Source of the DNA: RGIG7450 sp045633565
Lineage (GTDB): Bacteria; Bacillota; Clostridia; RUG12999
DNA: 64,000 nucleotides
Reading direction: 5' to 3'
NCBI GenBank assembly: GCA_045633565.1
Contig: JAZQYO010000024.1
Coordinates: 1-64,000, forward strand
Shown here one piece after another: positions 9,832-17,947 of this stretch. The position numbers and the translations under genes are program-made. The notes under the pieces are model-generated. The model worked only from the letters and a program-made list of their open reading frames with translations. It had not been told where the DNA came from and ran no database searches. The stretch's first letter is position 1. Each line of letters starts with the position of its first letter.

Positions 9832-10686
9832 ATGGTATTATTCGGACCTTCCGGCAATTCGGAATCCTTTTATGAACAGGGGTATAAGCATTCGGTTCAG
9901 ATGCCCAGCTGGCTTAGAGACATGGGGCTTGATGCTTACGAGTATTCCTGTACAAAAGGTGTAAAACTTAAAAAAGAAACTGCCCTGGAGCTTAAATCCG
10001 AGGCAGAAAAACATAACATTGTTTTAAGTGTTCATTCCCCCTACTATATAAACCTTGCAACAAGCGATGACGAAAAACGTGTAAAAAGCATAAAATATAT
10101 AATTGACACTGCTGCCATTGCGGACGCAATGGGTGCAAACCGGATAGTAGTTCATTCAGGTGCATGTTCGGGAATGGAACGTGAAACGGCACTCGGGTTT
10201 GCCAAAAAAACGCTGACGCTTGCACTCGCTGAACTTGATAGCCTTGGTCTCGGACATGTTCACATCTGTCCCGAAACCATGGGCAAAATCAATCAGCTCG
10301 GCACATTGGATGAGGTTTTAGAGCTTTGTCTTTTAGATGAGCGTCTTATTCCGACAATAGATTTCGGGCATCTTTATGCCCGCACCTTTGGCGGACTTGT
10401 AACAAAAGCAGATTTTGAGGCAATTTTTGATGCTATCCAAAACAAGCTCGGCTCAGACAGGCTAAAGATTTTTCACAGCCATTTCAGCCGCATTGAATAT
10501 ACAACCCCGGGCGGTGAAAAACGTCACACAATATTTGATGATACTATGTGGGGGCCGGAATTTGATTTCTGCGGCGAGCTGATTTATAAGAAAAATCTTT
10601 CTCCCACTATAATCTGCGAGTCTGCAGGAACTATGGCAGAAGATGCCCTTAAAATGAAACAGTATTATAATAAACTCAGAGGTTGA
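9832..10686 (+). CDS. nfo: Endonuclease IV-type AP endonuclease
   Basis: A 284-residue TIM-barrel protein of the AP endonuclease family 2 (endonuclease IV), which cleaves DNA 5' to abasic sites using a trinuclear zinc centre. Expected zinc-site motifs occur in order: SVHSPYYINLA, NRIVVHSGA, HICPETMGK, TIDFGHLYAR, FHSHFSR and CESAGTMAEDAL. The N-terminus (LFGPSGNSESFYE) follows the GPAG-type opening of the family, with a Ser for Ala. It starts 10 nt after rel, with AGGAGAAAA upstream, and its stop lies 1 nt before the next start. I favour repair over sugar isomerase functions because of the full metal-ligand set and the length. Confidence 0.9.
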   Translation: MVLFGPSGNSESFYEQGYKHSVQMPSWLRDMGLDAYEYSCTKGVKLKKETALELKSEAEKHNIVLSVHSPYYINLATSDDEKRVKSIKYIIDTAAIADAMGANRIVVHSGACSGMERETALGFAKKTLTLALAELDSLGLGHVHICPETMGKINQLGTLDEVLELCLLDERLIPTIDFGHLYARTFGGLVTKADFEAIFDAIQNKLGSDRLKIFHSHFSRIEYTTPGGEKRHTIFDDTMWGPEFDFCGELIYKKNLSPTIICESAGTMAEDALKMKQYYNKLRG

Positions 10687-10687
10687 T

Positions 10688-11758
10688 ATGTATAACTTAC
10701 GACTTGAAAAATTAAGAAAAGAAATGTCTGCACTGCATCTTGATGCAATGCTTGTGTCCGGCTCAGCTAACGTCCGTTATTTAAGCGGTTTTTCCGGCTC
10801 CGAATCTGACCTTGTTGTAACTTCCGACACTGTTTATCTTCTGTGCGATGCCCGCTACACGCTGCAGGCATCCATTGAATGTCTGCACTGCAAGGTGTTA
10901 GATACTGCCGGCGGCATATATAATCTTTTAAACAGCATAATTGCAGACCACAACATACGTTTTCTCGGCATAGAGGACCGGTCACTAAGTCTTGCCGCAT
11001 TCAATGCTATGTCAAAAACAGTTGCCGGAGCAGCGCTTATTCCAGCCGGAGCAGTTGTAACAAATCTCCGCATTTTAAAGGATGAAAAGGAAATTACCGC
11101 TCTTAAAAAAGCGGCATGGATTGCTGACCGTGCATTTGACCATGTTCTTCCGCTTATAAAGACAGGAGTAAAAGAAATTGAGATTGCAGCAGAAATTGAA
11201 TATTCCATGCGTAAAAACGGTGCTGAAAATATCGCTTTTGACACAATTGTAGCTTCTGGACCAAATGCAGCAAAGCCTCACGGCACTGCTTCAGAAAAGC
11301 CCATCCAACCCGGCGATTTTGTCGTGATGGATTACGGCTGCATAGTTGACGGATACTGCAGTGACATTACACGCACTGTTGCGGTAGGTCCTATTACTGA
11401 GGCACAAAAAAGCGTTTATAATAGTGTGCTGTATGTTCAGACAAAAATGCTTTCGCTTATTCATTCAGGCATGGCATGCAGCGAGGCTGACGCCATAGCA
11501 AGAAGGCATTTTTCCCTTTTTGGCTGCGAAAAATATTTCACCCATTCTCTCGGACACGGTGTGGGCATAGACATTCACGAACAGCCAAACCTTTCCGGGC
11601 GGTCTGACAAAATTATTTCAGACAACATGGTCATAACCGTTGAACCGGGACTTTATTTGGACGGAAAATATGGCGTGAGAATTGAAGATACGGTGGTTAT
11701 TTCAGGCGGAAAACCATACCGACTTACAAATTCTCCCAAAGAATTAATTATAATTTAG
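10688..11758 (+). CDS. Xaa-Pro aminopeptidase (M24B family)
   Basis: A 356-residue dinuclear-metal peptidase that removes an N-terminal residue preceding proline. The N-terminal creatinase-like domain covers about 1-125 (LVSGSANVRYLSGFSGSE). The pita-bread catalytic domain follows. Metal ligands are visible as D215 and D226 in MDYGCIVDGYCSD, the His in SLGHGVGIDIHE, Glu in VTVEPGLY and Glu in GVRIEDTVVI. The length fits the short Firmicute form often found next to efp, as here. The ATG is only 1 nt after the nfo stop, so the two are probably cotranscribed and coupled. Substrate range cannot be told from sequence. Confidence 0.94.
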   Translation: MYNLRLEKLRKEMSALHLDAMLVSGSANVRYLSGFSGSESDLVVTSDTVYLLCDARYTLQASIECLHCKVLDTAGGIYNLLNSIIADHNIRFLGIEDRSLSLAAFNAMSKTVAGAALIPAGAVVTNLRILKDEKEITALKKAAWIADRAFDHVLPLIKTGVKEIEIAAEIEYSMRKNGAENIAFDTIVASGPNAAKPHGTASEKPIQPGDFVVMDYGCIVDGYCSDITRTVAVGPITEAQKSVYNSVLYVQTKMLSLIHSGMACSEADAIARRHFSLFGCEKYFTHSLGHGVGIDIHEQPNLSGRSDKIISDNMVITVEPGLYLDGKYGVRIEDTVVISGGKPYRLTNSPKELIII

Positions 11759-11767
11759 AAAAATGTC

Positions 11768-11796
11768 TTGAAATTTATAGAATTTTATTGTAAAAT
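11768..11796 (+). promoter_or_regulatory. efp promoter
   Basis: TTGAAA (11768-11773), a 17-nt spacer and TAAAAT (11791-11796), in the 73-nt gap between the peptidase gene and efp. It would give efp its own transcript. Confidence 0.65.
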
Positions 11797-11831
11797 ATAT
11801 ACATAATAATATTTAAAAGGAGAAAATTAAA

Positions 11832-12392
11832 ATGATTTCTGCAGGTGATTTCAGAAACGGCGTAACATTTGAGCTTGACGGCAACGTGTTTCAGATTATA
11901 CATTTCCAGCATGTTAAACCCGGCAAAGGCGCTGCTTTCGTAAGAACAAAAATCAAAAATATTATAACAGGTGCGGTTTTGGAAAGAACATTCAGCCCTA
12001 CCGACAAAATGCCCAAAGCACATGTTGAAAGAAAAGATATGGAATATCTTTATAACGACGGTGAGCTTTACTATTTCATGGATACCGAAACATACGAACA
12101 GCTTCCTTTAGGTACAGACCTTCTTGAAGCAGCTCTTCCCTACCTTAAGGAAAATATGGTTGTTAAAGTACTTTCCTTCAAGGGCAGCGTTTTCGGTGTA
12201 GAACCTCCCAACTTTGTTGAACTTGAAGTAACTGAAACTGAGCCGGGCGTTAAAGGTGACACAGCTACAGGCGCTACAAAACCGGCTATCGTTGAAACAG
12301 GTGCTACTGTTATGGTTCCCCTGTTTGTTAACACTGGTACTGTAATCAGAGTTGATACACGTACCGGTGACTACATGGAAAGAGTTAACTAA
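11832..12392 (+). CDS. efp: Elongation factor P
   Basis: A 186-residue translation factor that binds between the P and E sites and relieves ribosome stalling at consecutive prolines. The three OB/KOW-like domains are complete. The domain I tip loop has K32 in VKPGKGAAF, which is the position modified in other bacteria; no modification enzyme is in this window. The C-terminal signature GDTATGATKPAIVETGATVMVPLF(V) is conserved, split here by my reading only for length. AAAAGGAG lies upstream of the ATG. It is followed 17 nt later by the CD1247-like gene, an order common in Clostridia. Confidence 0.98.
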   Translation: MISAGDFRNGVTFELDGNVFQIIHFQHVKPGKGAAFVRTKIKNIITGAVLERTFSPTDKMPKAHVERKDMEYLYNDGELYYFMDTETYEQLPLGTDLLEAALPYLKENMVVKVLSFKGSVFGVEPPNFVELEVTETEPGVKGDTATGATKPAIVETGATVMVPLFVNTGTVIRVDTRTGDYMERVN

Positions 12393-12409
12393 GAAAGGCG
12401 GACAGATTT

Positions 12410-12787
12410 ATGTCTTATTTTACAGAAAAGGCTGCGTATCTTAAAGGTCTCGCAGAAGGCCTCGAGATTGACAGTTCCACAAAAGAAGGTAAACTTTTAC
12501 TTGCTATGCTGGAAGTTATCGAAGATATGGCTGATGAGATTGAAATGCTTGATGAAAAGCAGGACGATATGCTCGATTTGATTTCCGATTTAGCGGATGA
12601 AGATTGCGATTGCTGCGATGATGACCTTGATTATTTTGAAATTGAGTGTGAAAAATGCGGAAACGTGATTTGCCTCGATGAAGATATTTTAGTTTCGGAC
12701 GAAGATATTGTTTGTCCCGTTTGCGGCGAAGTAATCGAGCTTGAAATTGAAGATTGCGATTGTTGCGATTGCGACGACTGCCATTAA
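12410..12787 (+). CDS. CD1247-like acidic, Cys/Asp-rich protein
   Basis: A 125-residue protein of the CD1247 N-terminal domain type, found beside efp in many Clostridia. The N-terminal half (about 1-55) is a helical region that looks coiled-coil-like (MSYFTEKAAYLKGLAEGLEI). The C-terminal half is extremely acidic and rich in cysteine: DCDCCDDDLDYF, then a zinc-ribbon-like pair CEKCGNVICLDED and CPVCGEVIELE, ending in CDCCDCDDCH. The ribbon could bind zinc, and the terminal Cys/Asp run could bind extra metal; both are inferences. AAGGCGG precedes the ATG, and a strong terminator follows. No function is known to me. Confidence 0.88.
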   Translation: MSYFTEKAAYLKGLAEGLEIDSSTKEGKLLLAMLEVIEDMADEIEMLDEKQDDMLDLISDLADEDCDCCDDDLDYFEIECEKCGNVICLDEDILVSDEDIVCPVCGEVIELEIEDCDCCDCDDCH

Positions 12788-12801
12788 TTTGATTAATAAG
12801 A

Positions 12802-12834
12802 GAAAAGCTGTTGCCTTGGGCAACAGCTTTTTTG
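12802..12834 (+). terminator. Terminator after the efp operon
   Basis: AAAAGCTGTTGCC, a TTG loop, and GGCAACAGCTTTTTT form a 13-bp stem followed by T residues, 15 nt after the stop of the CD1247-like gene. Confidence 0.92.
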
Positions 12835-12865
12835 TTAAATTATTGTTACTGTTTTCCCTGTTTTA

Positions 12866-12894
12866 TTGACTTTAATGTTCCATTGTTGTATAAT
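12866..12894 (+). promoter_or_regulatory. clpE promoter
   Basis: TTGACT (12866-12871), a 17-nt spacer and TATAAT (12889-12894), 38 bp before the start codon. I see no CIRCE element or clear CtsR heptad repeat around it. Confidence 0.75.
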
Positions 12895-12931
12895 TTATCT
12901 GTAAAGGTATATATTTTTATGGAGGAAAACA

Positions 12932-15232
12932 ATGTTATGCACAAAGTGCGGGAAAAATCCCGCTGTAATATTTATTAAAAATCAGGCTGCACCTAACGAG
13001 CCCGCTCAGGCACTTTGCTTTAAATGTGCCCGTGAACTTGGCGGTGGTTTTATAGACAGTGCACTTGAAAGTATGGGAATCAACCCCGAGGAGGCAAACG
13101 AGCTTTTGGGAAATGCCGAGCTTAATGAAGCGTTGCAGAATATGTCCCCCGAGGAAATGCAGGCGGCACTATCCGAACTGCCGGACGAGTCTGCCGGAGC
13201 TGATTTGGATGCAAAATCTCCCATGAACATGATGGAAAGCTTTATCAGCAACATGACCAAATTCATGAGCAGCGCACCAAAGCAAAATCCATCTTCACAG
13301 GAAAATGCAAAACCGCAAAAAGCAGAAAACAATCCCAAAAAACGCCGCAAGTTTCTGGAAACCTACGGTCAGGACCTTACCCGCAAGGCAAAAGACGGCG
13401 AAATTGACCGGGTTATAGGTCGTGACACCGAAATTGCACGTATAGTGCAAATTCTTAACCGACGCAGCAAAAACAACCCTGTTCTTTTAGGCGAACCGGG
13501 CGTCGGCAAAACTGCAATTGCCGAAGGACTTGCGCTCAGGATTGTAAACAAACAGGTTCCGCCCAAGCTCTTTGGATATTCAGTTTATCTGCTTGACTTC
13601 GCTTCTCTTGTTGCGGGAACACAGTTCCGCGGTCAGTTTGAATCAAGACTGAAAAATCTTATTGAAGAGGTTAAAAAAGAGGGCAATATCATCCTCGTAA
13701 TTGACGAAGTTCACAATATAGTAGGTGCAGGTGATGCTGAAGGCGGTGCAATGAACGCCGCAAATATTTTAAAACCGGCACTTGCACGTGGTGAAATTCA
13801 GATTATCGGTGCAACAACTCTTACGGAGTACAGAAAAAAAATCGAAAAGGATTCTGCTCTTGAACGCAGGTTTCAGCCCGTCCTTATCGGAGAACCTTCT
13901 CCAATGGATACAATCGAAATCATAAAGGGTATAAAGGACTATTACGAATCATACCATAAAGTAAGAATTTCCGAAGAGGTTATAAAAGCAGCCGTACTGC
14001 TTTCCGAACGTTATATTCACGACCGCTTCATGCCCGACAAGGCTATTGACATTATTGACGAGGCATCCTCAAAGGTTAACCTGTCAAACGCTGCACTTAT
14101 TGAACTTGCCGATTTAAAGCTTGAGCTTTCGAAAATTAATTCCGAGCGCGAAAACTGTGACCCGGAAGATTTTCAGAAAATTGCAGATTTAAAATCTTCA
14201 GAATGCCGCACCCTCGACAGAATAAGAGAAATCGAACTTTCGGATATTTATACTGACGTTACCGTAGAAGACGTTACCGAAGTAGTTCAACTCTGGACCA
14301 ATATTCCTGTCAAGGCTCTTACCGAAGTGGACTCCAAAAATCTTATAAATCTTGAAGAGCAGCTTCATCAAAGCGTCATTGGGCAGGACAAAGCGGTTGA
14401 TGCAATTGCAAGGGCTGTGCGCAGAAAACGTGCAGGCATAAACAGTAAAAAACGCCCTGTTTCCTTTATATTTGTCGGACCTACCGGTGTTGGTAAGACG
14501 GAACTTGTAAAGACTCTTGCCCGCTGTATGTTTGGTAGCGAGGGTGCTCTTATAAGGCTTGACATGTCAGAGTATATGGAAAAGCACTCGGTTTCAAAGC
14601 TTATAGGCTCGCCACCGGGATATGTGGGTTATGACGAGGCAGGTCAGCTTACCGAAAAAATCCGCAGAAATCCATATTCGGTAATTTTACTTGACGAAAT
14701 TGAAAAAGCACACGCAGATGTCTTCAACATATTCCTTCAGGTTTTAGACGACGGCAGAATAACCGACTCTCAGGGCAGAACGGTAAATTTTGAAAACACT
14801 GTGATAATAATGACTTCAAACGCAGGCAGCGACTTAAAATCGGGCAGCATGGGATTTGAAAGTTATGCAACAGAGGGCAGATATGAAAAAGCTCTTTCTC
14901 AGCTTTTCCGCCCCGAATTTTTAAACCGTGTTGACGAGGTAATAGAATTTGACTATCTCACCCAAGATAACCTTATTAAAATTACCGAGCTTATTTTGGG
15001 AGAACTTGCAAAAGGCCTTGCAGAAAAAAATATTACAATGACCGTCAGTGATGCGGCGAAAGATTTAATCGTTCAAAAAGGATATGACAAAAAATTTGGT
15101 GCACGACCGCTAAGACGTGTAATCTTGCGTGAAATTGAAGATGTCATCGCATCCAAGGTAATTTCGGGCGAAATTAAAGAAGGCAGAAATATTTGCATAG
15201 ATGCTGCAAATAATAATTTCATAATTCTTTAA
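12932..15232 (+). CDS. clpE: Clp ATPase with N-terminal zinc finger (ClpE-like)
   Basis: A 766-residue AAA+ unfoldase that should feed proteins to ClpP. Instead of the double Clp_N repeat of ClpC it starts with a four-cysteine zinc finger (C3, C6, C29, C32), as in ClpE, followed by a low-complexity linker (about 45-140). AAA domain 1 has Walker A GEPGVGKT at 187-194 and Walker B VIDEVHN. A short coiled-coil middle domain follows (about 395-435). AAA domain 2 has Walker A GPTGVGKT at 516-523, LLDEIEKAH and the C-terminal small domain with GARPLRR. GGAGGA precedes the ATG. No mcsA, mcsB or ctsR is next to it. ClpE is the best family match, and ClpC-like naming remains possible. Confidence 0.92.
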   Translation: MLCTKCGKNPAVIFIKNQAAPNEPAQALCFKCARELGGGFIDSALESMGINPEEANELLGNAELNEALQNMSPEEMQAALSELPDESAGADLDAKSPMNMMESFISNMTKFMSSAPKQNPSSQENAKPQKAENNPKKRRKFLETYGQDLTRKAKDGEIDRVIGRDTEIARIVQILNRRSKNNPVLLGEPGVGKTAIAEGLALRIVNKQVPPKLFGYSVYLLDFASLVAGTQFRGQFESRLKNLIEEVKKEGNIILVIDEVHNIVGAGDAEGGAMNAANILKPALARGEIQIIGATTLTEYRKKIEKDSALERRFQPVLIGEPSPMDTIEIIKGIKDYYESYHKVRISEEVIKAAVLLSERYIHDRFMPDKAIDIIDEASSKVNLSNAALIELADLKLELSKINSERENCDPEDFQKIADLKSSECRTLDRIREIELSDIYTDVTVEDVTEVVQLWTNIPVKALTEVDSKNLINLEEQLHQSVIGQDKAVDAIARAVRRKRAGINSKKRPVSFIFVGPTGVGKTELVKTLARCMFGSEGALIRLDMSEYMEKHSVSKLIGSPPGYVGYDEAGQLTEKIRRNPYSVILLDEIEKAHADVFNIFLQVLDDGRITDSQGRTVNFENTVIIMTSNAGSDLKSGSMGFESYATEGRYEKALSQLFRPEFLNRVDEVIEFDYLTQDNLIKITELILGELAKGLAEKNITMTVSDAAKDLIVQKGYDKKFGARPLRRVILREIEDVIASKVISGEIKEGRNICIDAANNNFIIL

Positions 15233-15252
15233 GTTTTTTTCATATTGTTTTC

Positions 15253-15281
15253 ATACAGTTTTCAAAAAACTGTATTATAAT
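15253..15281 (+). promoter_or_regulatory. Inverted repeat and -10 element upstream of htrA
   Basis: A perfect 10-bp inverted repeat (ATACAGTTTT at 15253-15262, AAAACTGTAT at 15266-15275) directly abuts a TATAAT (15276-15281). No clear -35 hexamer is seen at the right distance, which would fit a regulated promoter with the repeat as operator. It lacks a T tract on the plus strand, so it is not a good terminator for clpE. Confidence 0.45.
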
Positions 15282-15331
15282 ACAATTAACAAATTAAGCA
15301 GTAGCTACTGTTTAAGGAAAGGATTGATAAT

Positions 15332-16549
15332 ATGTCAGATTTAAACGATTACAGATGGTATAACGATGATTTTCAGAATAATCAGCAGCCGGTTGCTTAT
15401 ACTGCTCCGCAGAAGAAAAAACGCTCCCGCAAGGGTTGGTATATTGCCCTTGTTTGTGTAATGGCAGCTATAATGCTTGCAAGCACAACTGTTACTGTTT
15501 TTGTCCTTGCATCCGGTGACCGTTCGCAAACACACAGCAATTCGCTTTTCCAGGGAGATGTAAATTCTTCCTTTAATTATCAACAGCTTACCGACGGTGA
15601 GCGCGAGTCCAAAAGCACAGTTGAAATAGCTGCACAGGTTGGACCTTCGGTAGTTGGTATTACCACAAAATATACCTACCGTTCATTCTTTGGTCAGTCT
15701 TATGAACAGTCGGGCAGCGGCAGCGGAATTATTATTTCCGACGACGGATATATCGCAACAAACTTCCATGTAATTGAAAATGCGAATGCAGTTTCCGTTA
15801 CTTTAAATACCGGCGAAGAATTCGGGGCAACAGTTGTAGGCTATGATGCAGAAACTGACCTTGCACTTCTTAAAATATCCGCTTCTGGTCTTGCCGAAGC
15901 GACTCTCGGCACTTCTGATGCTCTGCAGGTAGGTGAACTTGCCGTTGCAATCGGCAACCCGCTTGGTCAGGAGCTTGCAGGTACTGTAACTGTTGGCGTT
16001 ATAAGTGCAGTTAACCGTTCAATCGCTTCCGATAACGGCAAAACAATGACACTCATTCAAACTGATGCTGCCATCAACCCCGGTAACTCGGGTGGTGCTC
16101 TCGTTAATGCTTATGGCGAAGTAATCGGTATCAACTCCATGAAATTCTCCGGCAGCGGTGTTGAAGGTATTGGTTTTGCAATCCCTATGGACATCGCAAA
16201 GCCCATCTTAACTGAGCTTATGACAAACGGTTATGTAACCGGTCGTCCGCTTATTGGTATTTCACTCCGTGAAATCACTCCTGAAATTGCGGCAATCAAC
16301 GATATCCCCGCAGGTGTTCAGGTAGCTTATGTTTCCGAAGGCGGTGCAGCTGAAAAAGCAGGCATCAAGCAGGGTGACACAATTGTTTCAGTTGACGGAA
16401 AACTTGTTGAAACCACAAAAGATGTCAGCGACATCAGAGACCAGCACAAAGCTGGTGACACAATTAAAATTGTTGTAAACCGTGACGGTCAGACACTTTC
16501 GTTTGATGTTGTACTCCAGGAAGATACCACTTCAAGAACCTCCAATTAA
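15332..16549 (+). CDS. htrA: HtrA/DegP-type membrane-anchored serine protease
   Basis: A 405-residue envelope quality-control protease. A basic cytosolic tail (QKKKRSRKG, about 27-35) precedes one transmembrane segment (about 36-60), placing the enzyme outside the cell. The trypsin-like domain has the catalytic triad H146 (TNFHVIE), D176 (ETDLALL) and S253 in NPGNSGGAL. A single PDZ domain fills roughly 305-395 with a GVQVAYVSEGGAAEKAGIKQGD core. One PDZ domain and an N-terminal anchor are the usual Firmicute arrangement. AAGGAAAGG precedes the ATG. It follows clpE, so two protein quality-control genes are adjacent, and its own promoter may be the element at 15253-15281. Confidence 0.96.
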   Translation: MSDLNDYRWYNDDFQNNQQPVAYTAPQKKKRSRKGWYIALVCVMAAIMLASTTVTVFVLASGDRSQTHSNSLFQGDVNSSFNYQQLTDGERESKSTVEIAAQVGPSVVGITTKYTYRSFFGQSYEQSGSGSGIIISDDGYIATNFHVIENANAVSVTLNTGEEFGATVVGYDAETDLALLKISASGLAEATLGTSDALQVGELAVAIGNPLGQELAGTVTVGVISAVNRSIASDNGKTMTLIQTDAAINPGNSGGALVNAYGEVIGINSMKFSGSGVEGIGFAIPMDIAKPILTELMTNGYVTGRPLIGISLREITPEIAAINDIPAGVQVAYVSEGGAAEKAGIKQGDTIVSVDGKLVETTKDVSDIRDQHKAGDTIKIVVNRDGQTLSFDVVLQEDTTSRTSN

Positions 16550-16565
16550 TTTATTATAAAGCAAT

Positions 16566-16604
16566 ATGTTGCGGCAATTCCTGTTTTTATGGGTGCCGCA
16601 ACAT
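16566..16604 (+). terminator. Hairpin between htrA and the sugar kinase
   Basis: A perfect 11-bp stem (ATGTTGCGGCA at 16566-16576, TGCCGCAACAT at 16594-16604) with a 17-nt loop. The 3' tail is only weakly T-rich, so it could be an inefficient terminator or an mRNA processing or stabilising hairpin. Confidence 0.45.
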
Positions 16605-16630
16605 GTCTTGCTATTTGAAAGGAAATTACT

Positions 16631-17548
16631 ATGTTTTATACACTTACTGCAAATCCCGCAATTGATATGAATATTTCATCAAACGGACTTATCCGCAAAG
16701 AAGTAAACCGCACCCGTGATGCTGTATATACCCCTAACGGCAAAGGCGTGAACGTTAGCCTTGTACTCCACCACTTTGGCATTCCCTCAACAGTTTTAGG
16801 CTTTTTCGGCGGTTTTTCCGGCGAATACATAGTCACCGAATGTAAAAAAAGAGGTCTTGGCGCAAAACCCGTAATGATAGATGAAATTACACGTGTAAAC
16901 GTATTTTTAAATGACGGCGAAGGTGAATTCAAGCTTGTTAACGAAGGACCTGTGATTACACCGGAGCAGGAAGCGGAATTCTTAACTCTGCTCGAATCTC
17001 TTGATGATATGGAATACCTCTGCATCAGCGGAAGTCTGCCCAGAGGAATTTCATCTGAGTTTTATGATAACGTTTTCAAATGCTGTGCCCGAAAAGGTAC
17101 AAAAGTTGTACTTGATATCAGCTCGCCGAAATTCAAAGACCTTCTCGCCTACCGCCCTCTTTTAATCAAACCCAACGATGAAGAAATCCGTGACATTTTC
17201 GGCATACTTTTAAAAACCGAAGATGATATTAAATCGGCAATTAAAATGCTTCACGAGCTTGGTGCACAGAATGTGCTGCTCACTCTCGGTAACAAAGGCG
17301 GTTACTTCTCTAACGGTGAAAAGGTGTGGTATTGTGGTACATATCCCGTAAAGTTTTTAAGCAGCGTTTGCTGTGGGGACGCCTGCCTTGCAACTTTCCT
17401 CAGTTTCTGGGCAAATGACCGTTCAAACGTGGTGGAAGCACTGAAAAAATCTGCCGCTGCAGGCTCCAATGTTGCAGAAAGTGCCGGCCTCGGCGACCTT
17501 GCAATGGTGGATGAATATGCTAAACATATTGAAGTAAGAGAAGTTTAA
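16631..17548 (+). CDS. fruK: 1-phosphofructokinase-type hexose-phosphate kinase (PfkB family)
   Basis: A 305-residue PfkB-family (ribokinase-fold) kinase, length typical of 1-phosphofructokinase and tagatose-6-phosphate kinase. The N-terminus MFYTLTANPAIDM and the NGKGVNVSLVLHHFG motif mark the 1-PFK/LacC branch. The C-terminal catalytic segment is CCGDACLATF, where the Asp is the expected base. It would phosphorylate fructose-1-phosphate (or a close sugar phosphate) to the bisphosphate with ATP. No fructose PTS or FruR gene is next to it, so the substrate is an inference. GAAAGGA precedes the ATG, and a terminator ends the unit. Confidence 0.85.
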   Translation: MFYTLTANPAIDMNISSNGLIRKEVNRTRDAVYTPNGKGVNVSLVLHHFGIPSTVLGFFGGFSGEYIVTECKKRGLGAKPVMIDEITRVNVFLNDGEGEFKLVNEGPVITPEQEAEFLTLLESLDDMEYLCISGSLPRGISSEFYDNVFKCCARKGTKVVLDISSPKFKDLLAYRPLLIKPNDEEIRDIFGILLKTEDDIKSAIKMLHELGAQNVLLTLGNKGGYFSNGEKVWYCGTYPVKFLSSVCCGDACLATFLSFWANDRSNVVEALKKSAAAGSNVAESAGLGDLAMVDEYAKHIEVREV

Positions 17549-17571
17549 ATACAGAATGCAAAATTATGGTC

Positions 17572-17605
17572 AAAACCCGAACAAAATTCGTTCGGGTTTG
17601 TTTTA
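17572..17605 (+). terminator. Terminator of the sugar kinase gene
   Basis: AAACCCGAAC pairs with GTTCGGGTTT across a short AAAATTC loop, followed by GTTTTATT. It ends just before the conserved promoter block of the first RNA module. Confidence 0.88.
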
Positions 17606-17606
17606 T

Positions 17607-17661
17607 TGTCGTAATTTGTCGATAAAAAATTGTTGCAAAATGTAAAATAAAATGTTATAAT
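17607..17661 (+). promoter_or_regulatory. Conserved promoter block of RNA module copy 1
   Basis: -35 TTGCAA (17633-17638), 17-nt spacer, -10 TATAAT (17656-17661). The 40 bp at 17607-17646 match those at 22655-22694 at all but one position. This block includes two TGTCG elements 10 bp apart (TGTCG then TTTGTCGA), which resemble tandem Spo0A (0A) boxes. The 0A assignment is by similarity to the TGTCGAA consensus only, and no Spo0A gene is in the window. Confidence 0.7.
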
Positions 17662-17667
17662 AAATTT

Positions 17668-17877
17668 GCTACAAAAAGTCAATATAGAAGGGATTTGATA
17701 ACACCAAGGGATTGGTATATCCATTTTTAATATTGTATACATTGGTTAGAAACTGCTAAAAACGTAGGCTCCACCGGTGTATGCGATGTGTTTAACATAT
17801 CCTTTCTTCGGACTTTTTGTAGCAAAAAAGGGAGCTATGCGTTTTATGTGCGTCAGCTCCGGCCGACGCACTTTTTT
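17668..17877 (+). ncRNA. Unclassified structured RNA, copy 1 (about 210 nt)
   Basis: The transcript predicted from the promoter starts at the 5' strand of a perfect 15-bp helix (17666-17680 with 17811-17825). Inside are a second helix (GAAGGGA at 17686-17692 with TCCTTTC around 17800-17806, one G-U) and a small hairpin. An internal segment, ACGTA-G-GCTCC (17762-17772), can pair with the 3' tail GGAGC-TA-TGCGT (17831-17842), giving a 5+5 bp long-range helix outside the closing stem, that is, a pseudoknot. A terminator hairpin (GTGCGTC/GACGCAC, 17848-17871) and six T follow. Tail GGAGCT can also pair with AGCTCC at 17855-17860, a possible alternative fold. Both helices are conserved with sequence changes in copy 2. 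I do not recognise the class. Confidence 0.75.
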
Positions 17878-17947
17878 AATATTCCGAAAACCGGAATGTC
17901 GAAAATCGCCATTCCCTACAATTTAATTAAATGATTGGAGAAAGATT

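Noticed and set aside
12866..12931. CIRCE or CtsR operator before the Clp ATPase
   Set aside because: No TTAGCACTC/GAGTGCTAA or tandem GGTCAAA heptads are visible.
17668..17877. 6S RNA (ssrS) for copy 1
   Set aside because: A long closing helix starting at +1 fits, but the second copy is too short for 6S, and the conserved pairing of the 3' tail with an internal segment is not a 6S feature. Left as unclassified.
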